Shown here one piece after another: positions 1-7,950 of a stretch of 31,625 nt of DNA. Source of the stretch: an uncultured Cellvibrio sp. GTDB lineage: Bacteria > Pseudomonadota > Gammaproteobacteria > Pseudomonadales > Cellvibrionaceae. Each line of letters begins with the position of its first letter. Within the stretch, counting starts at the first letter, position 1. The notes under the pieces were generated by a model that did not search any database, had not been told where the DNA came from, and saw only the letters and a list, made by a program, of their open reading frames with translations. The position numbers and the translations under genes were made by a program. Location: the NCBI GenBank assembly GCA_937958105.1, contig CALFXJ010000015.1, forward strand, positions 1-31,625, read 5' to 3'.

Positions 1-1
1 T

Positions 2-160
2 TCTGGTGTGCTGTTGAAAGGAATTTCGGCCAATTTTTTTTGTAGAAAATATCTGGCCTATCCAAAAGTTGGTTGCTGGAAAGGTTAGGTTTTTCAGCAG
101 CCTCCTAGTTCTGGCTGTACAAAAGAATGCCAGCCCGAAGAAAACCAATGTTTAGAATAG
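2..160 (+). pseudogene. C-terminal remnant of an unknown gene, with internal TAG
   Basis: One frame reads from the window edge to a TAG at 158-160 and is interrupted only by a TAG at 86-88. The segment after that stop is rich in Pro, Glu and Cys (three Cys in its last 18 residues) and reads like the end of an extracytoplasmic protein. The stop lies in a Cys-Trp-Lys-Gly context where a TGG to TAG change would restore reading. It ends 19 bases before the next start codon. I do not recognise the family. It could also be noncoding; the open frame is short and its beginning is outside the window. Confidence 0.25.
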
Positions 161-179
161 AACTGCTTAAGGAGTTAAT

Positions 180-514
180 ATGAAGGTTCTTAATAGAATT
201 ATTATCATTGTGGGCTTCCTCCCCGCTTTTGCCATCGCATGTGAGGAGTGCTGGGTACCTAAATTAAATTTTGATATTGAGGGGAATGGCTTTTCGGGAT
301 CCATGATCTTTATTTCAGGCCATAGTTATTCGTTAACAGCTACAAACGAAATTCTTAAGAGGCAGAATAAAAAAACTTTTTTTGTAAAAAAAACGGCGTT
401 GGGTCAAAAGAGTTAGTCGAAATTTTAAATGATAGGTTGTCTGGAGTGGTAACAGCGGAAGAGGTTACTATGACGATCTCTGAAGGGCTTATAAAAAAGT
501 ATCCATGTGATTAA
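180..514 (+). pseudogene. Small secreted protein, frameshifted at an A8 run
   Basis: A textbook Shine-Dalgarno AAGGAG at 169-174 precedes an ATG at 180. The product begins with a hydrophobic signal peptide of about 20 residues ending in an Ala-Ile-Ala-Cys context (signal peptidase I or a weak lipobox), then a Cys-Glu-Glu-Cys motif. The frame ends at 416, but the next frame continues with sensible protein sequence to a TAA at 512-514, ending Lys-Tyr-Pro-Cys-Asp. Adding one A to the run of eight A just before the junction would give one protein of about 111 residues. The gene lies next to Rhs toxin remnants, but on the opposite strand. I do not recognise the family. It may be a broken gene, a phase-variable gene or a sequencing error. 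The strong ribosome site suggests it was expressed recently. Confidence 0.55.
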
Positions 515-673
515 CTTTAATATTAGTAGGATATAAGTGATTTAATAATGAGAATGTGCGAGTTCCACCGAATTCTTTTGAAATTTTGCTAAATGCTGCA
601 TTCAAAGTGTCCACTCCTTCATTAATGAACCATAACGCTCATCTATTAAAAAAGCCCATTCTTCAGCATTCAT
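489..673 (-). pseudogene. Probable immunity gene remnant behind the Rhs toxin tip
   Basis: An ATG at 671-673 opens a 23-residue frame rich in Glu, Trp and Leu that stops at 602-604. A neighbouring frame takes over near 615 and continues with well-formed protein sequence to a TAA at 489-491, so a single frameshift would join them into one small acidic protein of about 60 residues. The start is only 12 bases downstream of the end of the toxin tip on the same strand. That is the standard place for the cognate immunity gene of an Rhs/polymorphic toxin. Position is the only basis for the function; no family is recognised. The downstream end overlaps the plus-strand broken gene by 26 bases. Confidence 0.4.
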
Positions 674-685
674 TTCGTTAACCTG

Positions 686-1512
686 TTAATTTCCTACCGG
701 ATGACCATGAATTTTATTTCTTCCTGGACCGTATTGAACCCTTACTTTTGTTTGGGGCCCCCTTTACCGTTAGTCCCAACCCTACGCCCGAAGTCATAAT
801 CTCTAACATTCGGACGTCCTTTTACCGGAGTTCCCTTTTCCCAAGCCTCTTTTGTTAGTTCGTCAGCTTCTTCAGGGTTGTCCCAAGTAGATGGTGGATC
901 TCGCCCCTTCTCTTTCCTTTGTTTATTCTCATTTTAATTTTGAGGGGACCCTGGTTTATGAGCGTCTTGTAATTGCTTATTTATTTCAGGCGTTTCGGGA
1001 GGGCATTTAACCGTCTATTTAGTTATTTTGTCGCCACATCAATCTGAGATTTGAGATCATTGCAATCATTATCATGTTGGCAGTTCGCGGATCGTAATCC
1101 CGGAAGTAATTCTGATGCAGTCCGGTTTCTTGATCGTAATATTGCCCCGGGAACCGCAGGTTATTCTCGATGCTGCTGTCCGGGTCGACACTCGCTTCAC
1201 CGAACGCCGTGTAGGTCGCACGCCAGACGGTCGCCCCATTGCTCTTGATCTGTCGTTGCGGCGTCCCCAGGTGATCATTCTGGTAGTGGTACACCTGATT
1301 GTCGGCCGTCCGCTGGAACAGCGGGTCCGTCATCCACGTCTTCTGCGGGTGGAAGTGGTATTCCTTCAGCAGATTGCCGCTGCTGTCGTACTCCGCCGCT
1401 AATCTCTTGTCGTTGTACAGGTATCAGGTGGTGGTCGGGGTGCCATTGGCGTTGTAGGTTTGGCGGGGCTCGGCTCCTGGCATTACCAGTCACCGTTTCC
1501 TTGAGATAATCC
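686..1512 (-). pseudogene. Truncated Rhs-repeat protein with degraded C-terminal toxin tip
   Basis: The segment from about 1490 down to 1070 encodes classic Rhs core sequence: a YLYND-type repeat, the HLGTPQRQ signature, then a GQYYDQETGLHQNYFRDYDPRT motif split over the end of the core. A TGA at 1424-1426 interrupts it at a likely Trp codon. Just after the DPRT motif the usual DPIGL core end is missing and the frame changes. Other frames then encode a hydrophilic linker with a Cys and an arginine/lysine-rich helix, followed by a tip with a stretch like KGRPNVRDYDFGRR. A further one-base shift near 745 leads into a basic VRVQYGPGR segment ending in HGHPVGN and TAA at 686-688. The N-terminal Rhs cage, and any PAAR or VgrG parts, are absent. 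The GC-rich core and AT-rich tip are typical of Rhs elements. The tip's toxin activity is not identified. Confidence 0.85.
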
Positions 1513-1537
1513 GGGTTAATCTTTGCGGTTGCACATA

Positions 1538-2167
1538 TTAAGTACCCATCTTGTACCTATCCAGCAAAGCCTCATACAACTCATCTTTAAAACTCAATTT
1601 AGTTGTATCCAGACTCTGGATAGCTTCAACAAGATGCTCGTTATCTTCGCGGCCATCGTGCCAGTGTTTGCGATAGCTGCCGTCTTTATAGCCGTGATCC
1701 TGGCGGAAGAAGTTCAGCACATTTTTTCCAACGTATCCGCGATATAGCTCGTCAAAGGTCATGTTGACGCCAGCCATCAGGCGGCCAAAAAGTCCAATGT
1801 GGAACTGGTGGTCGGCCAGTGTTGCGCCAGCGAAGGCTTCCAGATCAAGACGAAAGTCCTGCTGTTCTGTCACCACCCGCAGTTCGTCCTGTACGCGGGC
1901 AATAATTGCTTCTTGTGGTTCGCCGGATTGCAGAAGAATGCTCAGTCCGAAATGCCAAATGTCGATTAATTCCAAGGCAACCTGTTCAGTGTCCGGTGTT
2001 TGTTTCTTCCACCATTTCCAGCCGTAGTGATCCATCAGTTCTGCGCATTCCACCCAGATAGCGCGATACCATTCATAACCCTGTTCACGCCAGTTGGGTG
2101 TGACTTTAGTATTCATGCCATCCTGCAGTTCCAGCATGATTTGGATCTGTTGTGCTTGTGCGTTCAT
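1538..2167 (-). CDS. dut: Dimeric all-alpha dUTPase (dUTP diphosphatase)
   Basis: This 209-residue protein matches the dimeric dUTPase family (dUTPase_2, MazG-like all-alpha fold), which hydrolyses dUTP to dUMP and pyrophosphate to keep uracil out of DNA. The metal-binding motifs are visible as ExxE at residues 40-43 and ExxD at 66-69. A glycine- and lysine-rich stretch at about 144-169 (GYVGKN...KDGSYRKHW) matches the nucleotide-binding C-terminal helix region. It is unrelated to the trimeric beta dUTPase common in enterics. It lies 18 bases downstream of tatD on the same strand, so it may be cotranscribed with it. The ATG is preceded by GAAGAG. The Rhs remnant begins just past its stop, so this gene marks the edge of the conserved backbone. 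Confidence 0.9.
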   Translation of the reverse strand: MNAQAQQIQIMLELQDGMNTKVTPNWREQGYEWYRAIWVECAELMDHYGWKWWKKQTPDTEQVALELIDIWHFGLSILLQSGEPQEAIIARVQDELRVVTEQQDFRLDLEAFAGATLADHQFHIGLFGRLMAGVNMTFDELYRGYVGKNVLNFFRQDHGYKDGSYRKHWHDGREDNEHLVEAIQSLDTTKLSFKDELYEALLDRYKMGT

Positions 2168-2185
2168 TACATAATCTCTTCAGAA

Positions 2186-2977
2186 TTAATTAGGCAGGTA
2201 TTGTTTTGCGCGGGTGAACAGACGATAGAAGTTGTCGGTCGTCTGTTGAGCCAGTTCTTCAAAGGCGATACCACGCACATCAGCAACAAATTCGGCAACT
2301 TCACGCACGTAACGCGGTTCGTTGGGTTTGCCGCGATACGGCACTGGAGCGAGATAAGGTGAATCCGTTTCAACCAGCAATCGGTCGATAGGCATCCTGC
2401 GCACCACGTCGCGAATCTGTTCTGCATTTTTAAACGTGACAATCCCCGAAATGGAAATGTAGTAATTCAGATCCAGCGCGCGCCTGGCCATGTCCCAGTC
2501 TTCGGTAAAACAATGCAGGACACCGGCGTGTTCCAAACTGCCGTAGGTTTTGATCAAAGTCAGTGTATCTTCGCGGGCTTCACGGGTATGCACAACAACT
2601 GGCAATCCGGTCTTGCCGCCCACGTCCAGATGCAACGCAAAACTTTCATGCTGCAAGGTTTTGCTTTCAGTTTCGTAATGGTAATCCAGACCGGTTTCGC
2701 CAAGGGCTACTACCTTCGACTGCTGTGCCCATTGCATCAGTTGTTCTGCACTGGCCGTTCCTTCTTTAACATCGCAGGGATGAACGCCAACCGAGGCCAC
2801 AACGCTGGGATATCTCTGGGCAATGTCGATAACTGTCTGGATATTGTCCAGGCTGATGCCGATACACAACATCTGCTGGATGCCACGTTCGTGGGCGGCC
2901 TCTATCGCACCGGTTAACTGACCGGCGTAGGGGGTCAGGTTGAGACGATCGAGATGGCAATGGGAGTCGACTAACAT
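2186..2977 (-). CDS. tatD: TatD-family metal-dependent hydrolase/DNase
   Basis: This 263-residue protein is a TatD-type TIM-barrel metallohydrolase, a family linked to 3'-5' exonuclease activity and DNA repair. Metal ligands are visible as HxH (His6, His8), Glu94 in ALGETGLDYH, His130 in VVVHTREA, His155 in LHCFTED and Asp205 in VETDSPYLAP. The frame is open upstream to 3055, but the family begins at MLVDSHCHLD, so the ATG at 2975-2977 is chosen. It follows pilZ and holB on the same strand, the conserved gammaproteobacterial order holB-pilZ-tatD. The paralogues TatD, YcfH and YjjV are hard to separate; the neighbourhood matches the ycfH locus. Confidence 0.92.
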   Translation of the reverse strand: MLVDSHCHLDRLNLTPYAGQLTGAIEAAHERGIQQMLCIGISLDNIQTVIDIAQRYPSVVASVGVHPCDVKEGTASAEQLMQWAQQSKVVALGETGLDYHYETESKTLQHESFALHLDVGGKTGLPVVVHTREAREDTLTLIKTYGSLEHAGVLHCFTEDWDMARRALDLNYYISISGIVTFKNAEQIRDVVRRMPIDRLLVETDSPYLAPVPYRGKPNEPRYVREVAEFVADVRGIAFEELAQQTTDNFYRLFTRAKQYLPN

Positions 2978-3067
2978 AATGCTGAACTCTGTTTGATACG
3001 AATGGTGTGATACAGATGTAAAAAAGCCAGGACTGGCCTGGCTTACCGGATGCAATTGTAACCAATC

Positions 3068-3421
3068 TTACATGGTGTGCGTGGGACGGTCTGATGAGAG
3101 CGAGCCAGCCAGGTAAGTTTCGATCTTGGTCACAGCCGTATTGTCCTGATCACTGAACTGCACACCGATACCCGCCGCCCGGTTACCCTGAGCGCCCTTC
3201 GGGGTTACCCAGACCACTTTACCAGCCACCGGGATCTTCTCTGCTTCATCCATCAGGCTGAGCAGCATGAAGACTTCGTCGCCCAGTTTGTAGCTTTTGC
3301 TGGTAGGGATGAACATACCGCCGTTCTTTACAAATGGCATATAAGCAGCATACAGGACTGCTTTATCTTTGATGGTCAGAGAGAGAATGCCGTTGCGCGC
3401 ACCGCCGCCAATTGCTTGCAT
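3068..3421 (-). CDS. pilZ: PilZ-domain type IV pilus assembly protein
   Basis: This 117-residue single-domain PilZ protein sits between holB and tatD, where the founding type IV pilus protein PilZ is found in Pseudomonas and relatives. It has the PilZ beta-barrel pattern, with NGGMFIPT near residues 33-40 and a GIGVQF strand near 85-90. It lacks the N-terminal RxxxR and the (D/N)xSxxG motifs that bind cyclic di-GMP. This agrees with the PilZ orthologue that instead works with the PilB ATPase and FimX. It starts at an ATG 52 bases after the holB stop, probably in the same operon. Confidence 0.9.
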   Translation of the reverse strand: MQAIGGGARNGILSLTIKDKAVLYAAYMPFVKNGGMFIPTSKSYKLGDEVFMLLSLMDEAEKIPVAGKVVWVTPKGAQGNRAAGIGVQFSDQDNTAVTKIETYLAGSLSSDRPTHTM

Positions 3422-3473
3422 AGAACTACCTGTTTAACCGAAACAATGGGAAGAACACTAATAGATTAGTCTA

Positions 3474-4499
3474 CTACTGTCCAGCCGCCAGCGAGCGATT
3501 CGTGCTGGCCCGCAGCAAAGCCCCCCAATCCAGGAATAACTCCTCCAATAACAACTGCTTATTGGGGTTTGCCCCGCTTAGCAGCTGCTTCTTGCTGGTA
3601 AGGATTTTCTCGATATAACGATGCAGCAGCTGGGGAGCCACATGGGCCAGACGCTCGCGGAACTCCGGCGGCAAGCTCTTGATCTGGGGGTCGTCGACGC
3701 CCACCCGCCAGCGCGCCAGACCGTGGAGCCATGCCAGAAACCACTCAACAATCGCGACCACGTCGTCACTCTGCCATTGCTGAGCAAGTTCAATGGCAGA
3801 CAGCTGGCCAAGCGTGAGTCGCCCCAGATTGTCCTGCAGCTGCTGGTAACGTTCCAGCGCGTCTCCTTCCAGTAAGGCCAGTGCAATAAGGGGCGCGCCG
3901 CGCGCTATGGTAAGAACCTCTTGCGGCTCCCGGCTTGCCCCTGTCATCAGTGGTGACAGCCAATGGAGCACCTGCTCCTCACGGGGCATGGGCAACAGCC
4001 GCAGCTGGCAGCGACTGCGAATGGTGGGCAAGACCGCGCTCGGCGTATGGCTGACCAGGATCAACAATGTATTGGCCGCTGGCTCTTCCAATGATTTAAG
4101 CAGCGCATTGGCAGCGTTGATATTCATTGCTTCTGCAGGCTCCAGCACAAGCACCTTGTAGCCGCCCTGCTGTGCTGTCTTGCCCAGCGCCTCGATCAGG
4201 CTGCGAACCTGATCGACCTTGATGACCTTACTGCCCTCTTCCGGCTCCAGGATCAGGAAATCCGGATGAGTCTGAGCCTGGTTTAACTGACAGGAACGAC
4301 ACTTGCCACAGGGCGTGCCTTCCACCGGCGTAAGGCACAGCAGCAGATGCGCCAGAGCTTCCGCCAGATGACGCTTTCCAATACCTTTAGGGCCGGCCAG
4401 CAGCATCGCGTGGGGCAACTTGTCCGCAGCCATTTGTCCACAAATCTGCTGCCAGTCGCCCTGCTGCCAAGGATAAGGTAATGCGGGAAAGTCACTCAT
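3474..4499 (-). CDS. holB: DNA polymerase III subunit delta'
   Basis: This 341-residue protein is delta', the stator subunit of the clamp-loader complex that places the beta clamp on DNA. It has an AAA+ core with a degenerate P-loop (GPKGIGKR, about residues 36-43), a zinc module with Cys55, Cys64, Cys67 and Cys70 spaced 9-3-3 as in Escherichia coli, and the conserved SRC motif at 161-163. The open frame runs upstream to 4631, but family length and the MSDFPALPYPWQ beginning support the ATG at 4497-4499. It is followed by pilZ and tatD. Its usual upstream partner tmk is 2.2 kb away in the same orientation, with two opposite-strand genes between. Confidence 0.94.
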   Translation of the reverse strand: MSDFPALPYPWQQGDWQQICGQMAADKLPHAMLLAGPKGIGKRHLAEALAHLLLCLTPVEGTPCGKCRSCQLNQAQTHPDFLILEPEEGSKVIKVDQVRSLIEALGKTAQQGGYKVLVLEPAEAMNINAANALLKSLEEPAANTLLILVSHTPSAVLPTIRSRCQLRLLPMPREEQVLHWLSPLMTGASREPQEVLTIARGAPLIALALLEGDALERYQQLQDNLGRLTLGQLSAIELAQQWQSDDVVAIVEWFLAWLHGLARWRVGVDDPQIKSLPPEFRERLAHVAPQLLHRYIEKILTSKKQLLSGANPNKQLLLEELFLDWGALLRASTNRSLAAGQ

Positions 4500-4608
4500 G
4501 CAGGAAAAACTCGCTTGAATACATTTATACACGGATGCGGGCGCAAGCTTAGCAATTATTTGCGATAATCGCCGCCCTTTTAACGAACCGTGCCTGCTGA
4601 ACCCTCTT

Positions 4609-5247
4609 ATGACCGAACATACGCTGGACATTCTGTATCAAGATGACGATCTACTGATCATCAATAAGCCTGCCGGTTTGCTGACGGTCCCGGGTAAGGG
4701 GCCTGAGAATCAGGACTGCCTGATCCGTCGCGCCCTGGGTCCTTTCCCCAACGCCCGCGTGGTCCATCGGCTGGATCAGGGTACCTCAGGCATTGTGATG
4801 TTCCCCCTCAACTATCTGACACAGCGCACCCTGACCAAGCAGTTCGAAGCGCGCGGGGTGCATAAACGTTATGTGGCTGTCGTAGCCGGGTTGATGGAGC
4901 AGGACGAGGGAGAGGTCAAACTGCCTTTGATCTGTGACTGGCCTAACCGCCCGCGCCAGAAGGTCTGCTTTGAGCAGGGGAAAGCTGCCCACACGCGTTA
5001 TCAGGTGCTGGCGCGAAATGTAGATGCGCAGACTACCCGGGTTCTACTGGAGCCTGTGAGCGGCCGCACCCATCAGTTACGGGTTCATATGCTCGCCCTG
5101 GGGCATCCGATTATTGGAGACCGGCTCTACGCGCCGGACGACATTCAAGCTCTTGCCCCCCGTCTGTTGCTGCACGCCCAGCAGATTTACTTCAGCCACC
5201 CCATCTCCAATCAGCTGATTGATATCCACTGCCCCGCCACTTTTTAG
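4609..5247 (+). CDS. rluA: RluA-family pseudouridine synthase
   Basis: This 212-residue protein carries the RluA-type catalytic motif HRLDQGTSG, with the nucleophilic Asp at about residue 56, and the later GRTHQLRVHM motif at about 152-161. It has no N-terminal S4 RNA-binding domain. Length and single-domain layout match RluA, which isomerises U746 of 23S rRNA and U32 of some tRNAs, but other short RluA-family members (RluA-like, TruC) remain possible. It starts 109 bases upstream of and divergent from holB. The gene stands between holB and tmk on the opposite strand, an unusual place. Confidence 0.85.
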   Translation: MTEHTLDILYQDDDLLIINKPAGLLTVPGKGPENQDCLIRRALGPFPNARVVHRLDQGTSGIVMFPLNYLTQRTLTKQFEARGVHKRYVAVVAGLMEQDEGEVKLPLICDWPNRPRQKVCFEQGKAAHTRYQVLARNVDAQTTRVLLEPVSGRTHQLRVHMLALGHPIIGDRLYAPDDIQALAPRLLLHAQQIYFSHPISNQLIDIHCPATF

Positions 5248-5421
5248 CGCTGCCTGGTACCCTCGCCCGTTCTAATAACTCCGTGAAAGAATTTTTGCAT
5301 TTTCAATGCATTAATAATCTATAAAACAATTATTTTTATTGCCTAGAATTATATCGCGCAATTAAATGCGACACCCATCACAGAATTCGCTTTGCTTTTT
5401 ACCTTTCAGGATATCAACCAG

Positions 5422-6582
5422 ATGAAGAAAACCCTGCTCAGCATGGCACTGATTGCCGTCACAACTGGCGCTGCCGCATCCGAAAACTTTAATGGCCGTC
5501 TGACCGGTATGTCCGGTGCAGGCCTTGTGACCGCCGGTTACGCCGACGGTGTTTTAGCTAATCCCAGCATGGGCGCCGCCTTCGGCGAAAAAGACGATTT
5601 TGCCCTGGTCATCAACCTCGGCGGTGTTGCATCAGATAAAGATGAACTCATTGATGCAATGGATGAGCTCGTGGATTACGTGGATTTTCTGGACAGTATT
5701 ACCAGTGTGCAGGATCTGGATCAGAACATGGCGGACACATTGATCCAGCGTATCGAAGACGTTGCCGACAAGCGTGTCGACGTTAATGCGGGCGCAAGCG
5801 TGGTCCTCGCTATCCCTAATGACGTATTGTCCGTGGCCTTGATTGCTAAAGCCCGCGCCCAGGTAGGAGCCATCACCCATATTGATGAGAACGACTACAC
5901 GTTGATTGAGAACTCCGTTAATTCACCCTTCGATACCGCAGACCTCAATTCGTCAGTAATGGCTAAAGGGGCGCTGATTCGTGAATACGGCATCTCCCTC
6001 TCAAAAAGCTTCGGCAATGCAGACGGCGAGCGCTGGCTGGTGGGTGTAACCCCCAAGCGCGTGACCGTAGAAACCATCGTCTATAACGCGACCGTAGCGG
6101 AATACGATGAAGACGACTTTGATGCGGACGATTACACCCTCGAAAACAGTGCTACCAGCTTCGATGCCGGCATTACCTACATCAACGGTAACCTGCGCTA
6201 CGGCCTGGTGGTGAAAGACGCGATCAGCAATGACTTTGCAGCCATTGATGGCGACACACTGAGCCTCAAGCCGCTCACCACCACCGCTGTCGGATATACC
6301 AACAGCTGGTTAAAAGCGGAGGCGGCACTGGACCTTAATGCTGTGCCGCTTTTCGGCTTCGACGGTGATGTACAGATGCTGCGCGCCGGTCTTGAGGTCA
6401 GCCCCTTTTCCTGGCTGCAACTGCGGGTCGGGATTCAACAGGACCTGGAAAATACCCTGGAAGACACCTACTCCGCCGGTATCGGCCTTTCACCCTTCGA
6501 TGCCATCAACCTGGATATCGCTGCGGTAACCGGCCAGGACAACACCGTCGGCGGCGCAGTGCAGATCGGTTTCCGCTTCTAA
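5422..6582 (+). CDS. TraF-family (TraF_2) outer-membrane-like protein
   Basis: This 386-residue protein begins with a Sec signal peptide (MKKTLLSMALIAV..., cleavage near AAAS-EN). It continues with alternating beta strands rich in Gly, Ala and aromatic residues and ends in an aromatic-terminal strand, GFRF, as outer-membrane barrels do. A short acidic, helical segment lies near residues 70-115. The pattern fits the chromosomal family annotated conjugal transfer protein TraF, which is related to the FadL-type barrels of marine gammaproteobacteria. No conjugation genes are near, so a role in plasmid transfer is unlikely. The frame opens at a TTG at 5392, but the ATG at 5422 starts directly at the signal peptide and has AGGA upstream. 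A clear terminator follows at 6601. Function unknown; transport or envelope role inferred. Confidence 0.75.
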   Translation: MKKTLLSMALIAVTTGAAASENFNGRLTGMSGAGLVTAGYADGVLANPSMGAAFGEKDDFALVINLGGVASDKDELIDAMDELVDYVDFLDSITSVQDLDQNMADTLIQRIEDVADKRVDVNAGASVVLAIPNDVLSVALIAKARAQVGAITHIDENDYTLIENSVNSPFDTADLNSSVMAKGALIREYGISLSKSFGNADGERWLVGVTPKRVTVETIVYNATVAEYDEDDFDADDYTLENSATSFDAGITYINGNLRYGLVVKDAISNDFAAIDGDTLSLKPLTTTAVGYTNSWLKAEAALDLNAVPLFGFDGDVQMLRAGLEVSPFSWLQLRVGIQQDLENTLEDTYSAGIGLSPFDAINLDIAAVTGQDNTVGGAVQIGFRF

Positions 6583-6600
6583 CAGCGCTTGCCTTAACAA

Positions 6601-6628
6601 AAAAAGCGCCCGGATGGGCGCTTTTTTA
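6601..6628. terminator. Bidirectional intrinsic terminator between traF-like gene and tmk
   Basis: A stem AGCGCCC/GGGCGCT with a GGAT loop is flanked by a run of A on the left and a run of T on the right. It can therefore end transcription of the plus-strand TraF-family gene and of the minus-strand tmk. Confidence 0.9.
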
Positions 6629-6691
6629 TTGACGTCGATTTAGCAGCCACGGCTATTAAAAAGCGATCTCTTAGTGACCCTCACGAATCGA

Positions 6692-7315
6692 TCAAAGAAG
6701 CAGTGCGCTCAATACCTGGTCGATATCCCGTTGCACCGCCGCCAGTGGCTGGCCGGCGTCTACCACAGCATAGCGCTCCGGATGAGCCTCAGCCAAGCTC
6801 CGGTAACTTTGACAGACCCGCTCGAAAAACGCTATCTCCTCACTTTCGAAGCGATCCAGCTCCGCCCGTTCCCGTGCGCGCTGCAGCCCCTGCTCCACAT
6901 CAATATCCAGAACCAGTGTCAGGTCCGGCCGCAAGTCGCCCTGCACCAGCAGCTCAAGCTGGGCGATAGTCGCCACATCCAAGCCGCGGCCGCCGCCCTG
7001 ATAGGCGTAGGTGGCATCGGTAAACCGGTCACATAATACCCAGGCGCCGCGAGCCAGCGCCGGTTTGATAACCCGCTGCAGATGCTGGGCCCGAGCGGCG
7101 AATACCAGCAACAGCTCCGCCGTTTCATCCACCGGCTCTTCGCGGCGGGCCAACAACAGCCCGCGAATCTCCTCTGCCAGCGGCGTCCCCCCCGGCTCCC
7201 GGGTCACCACCACCTCGAGGCCACGCCGGGTCAGCCATTCATGGACATAGGTCAGATTGGTGCTTTTACCGACACCTTCGGTGCCTTCAATCGTTATAAA
7301 CTTACCGCAAGTCAT
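6692..7315 (-). CDS. tmk: Thymidylate kinase
   Basis: This 207-residue kinase converts dTMP to dTDP. It shows the P-loop GTEGVGKST (residues 11-19), the TREPGGTP motif (38-45), the DRFTDATYAYQGGGRG thymidine-binding segment (96-111) and the DRFE lid region near 150. An upstream TTG at 7339 keeps the frame open, but the ATG at 7313-7315 gives the family start MTCGKFITIEG and has TGAG a few bases upstream. In most gammaproteobacteria tmk is directly followed by holB. Here holB is the next minus-strand gene but lies 2.2 kb downstream. Confidence 0.95.
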   Translation of the reverse strand: MTCGKFITIEGTEGVGKSTNLTYVHEWLTRRGLEVVVTREPGGTPLAEEIRGLLLARREEPVDETAELLLVFAARAQHLQRVIKPALARGAWVLCDRFTDATYAYQGGGRGLDVATIAQLELLVQGDLRPDLTLVLDIDVEQGLQRARERAELDRFESEEIAFFERVCQSYRSLAEAHPERYAVVDAGQPLAAVQRDIDQVLSALLL

Positions 7316-7452
7316 AAGAGTCTCATTATCAATCTGCAACGCGCTGCCGTTTGCGAATCTTCCCCACTGTGCTCGTGAATCAGGGTTTCCTTCACCCTCG
7401 GCGAGCGCGTATCATAACCGCTTTTTAGCCTTTGCTTTTACTGGAGACGAAG

Positions 7453-7944
7453 ATGATTACCCTGCACACAACTCACGGCGACATAGTAATCGAACTGGAC
7501 TTTGAGAAAGCGCCCAAAACAGCAGCCAACTTCAAGCAGTATGCCGAAGAAGGCTTCTATGACGGCACCATTTTTCATCGCGTCATTGATGGTTTCATGA
7601 TCCAGGGCGGCGGCATGACAGCCGACATGGAACAGAAGAAAACCCGTGCTCCCATCGAAAACGAAGCGGATAACGGTTTAAAGAATGTGGTCGGCAGCCT
7701 TGCCATGGCACGTACCAATGATCCCCACAGTGCCACTGCGCAGTTTTTCATCAACGTCAAAGATAACAGCTTCCTCAATCACACCAGCAAAAGTGCGCAA
7801 GGCTGGGGTTACTGTGTTTTCGGTAAAGTGACCAGCGGCATGGATGTAGTGGAAAAAATCAAAGGAGTAAAAACCGGCAGCAAAGGCTTTCATCAGGATG
7901 TACCGCTGGACCCCATCGTTATCGAGAAAGTGACCGTCGCTTAA
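7453..7944 (+). CDS. ppiB: Cytoplasmic peptidyl-prolyl cis-trans isomerase (cyclophilin)
   Basis: This 163-residue cyclophilin has no signal peptide, matching PpiB, which speeds proline isomerisation in cytosolic protein folding. Family signatures are visible: FHRVIDGFMIQGG (about residues 38-50), the MART..PHSATAQFFIN segment near 80-98 and WGYCVFGKV. The ATG at 7453 has GGAG nine bases upstream; a longer frame from a TTG at 7432 is not needed. lpxH follows on the same strand after a 137-base gap containing a hairpin, an arrangement common in gammaproteobacteria. Confidence 0.95.
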   Translation: MITLHTTHGDIVIELDFEKAPKTAANFKQYAEEGFYDGTIFHRVIDGFMIQGGGMTADMEQKKTRAPIENEADNGLKNVVGSLAMARTNDPHSATAQFFINVKDNSFLNHTSKSAQGWGYCVFGKVTSGMDVVEKIKGVKTGSKGFHQDVPLDPIVIEKVTVA

Positions 7945-7950
7945 TCGTAC

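Noticed and set aside
360..420. Programmed ribosomal frameshifting at the A8 run
   Set aside because: The run could slip, but no stimulatory hairpin or upstream Shine-Dalgarno-like element stands out and the surrounding patch is full of plain frameshift decay.
1051..1402. Plus-strand open frames across the Rhs core
   Set aside because: They are antisense shadows of GC-rich Rhs coding sequence; the minus strand carries recognisable repeat motifs.
4500..4631. N-terminal extension of delta' by 44 residues overlapping the rluA start
   Set aside because: Family length and start fit the ATG at 4499; the extension covers the divergent promoter region.
5422..6582. Integrated conjugative element signalled by TraF
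   Set aside because: No relaxase, mating-pair genes, integrase or attachment repeats in the window; only the family name points to conjugation.
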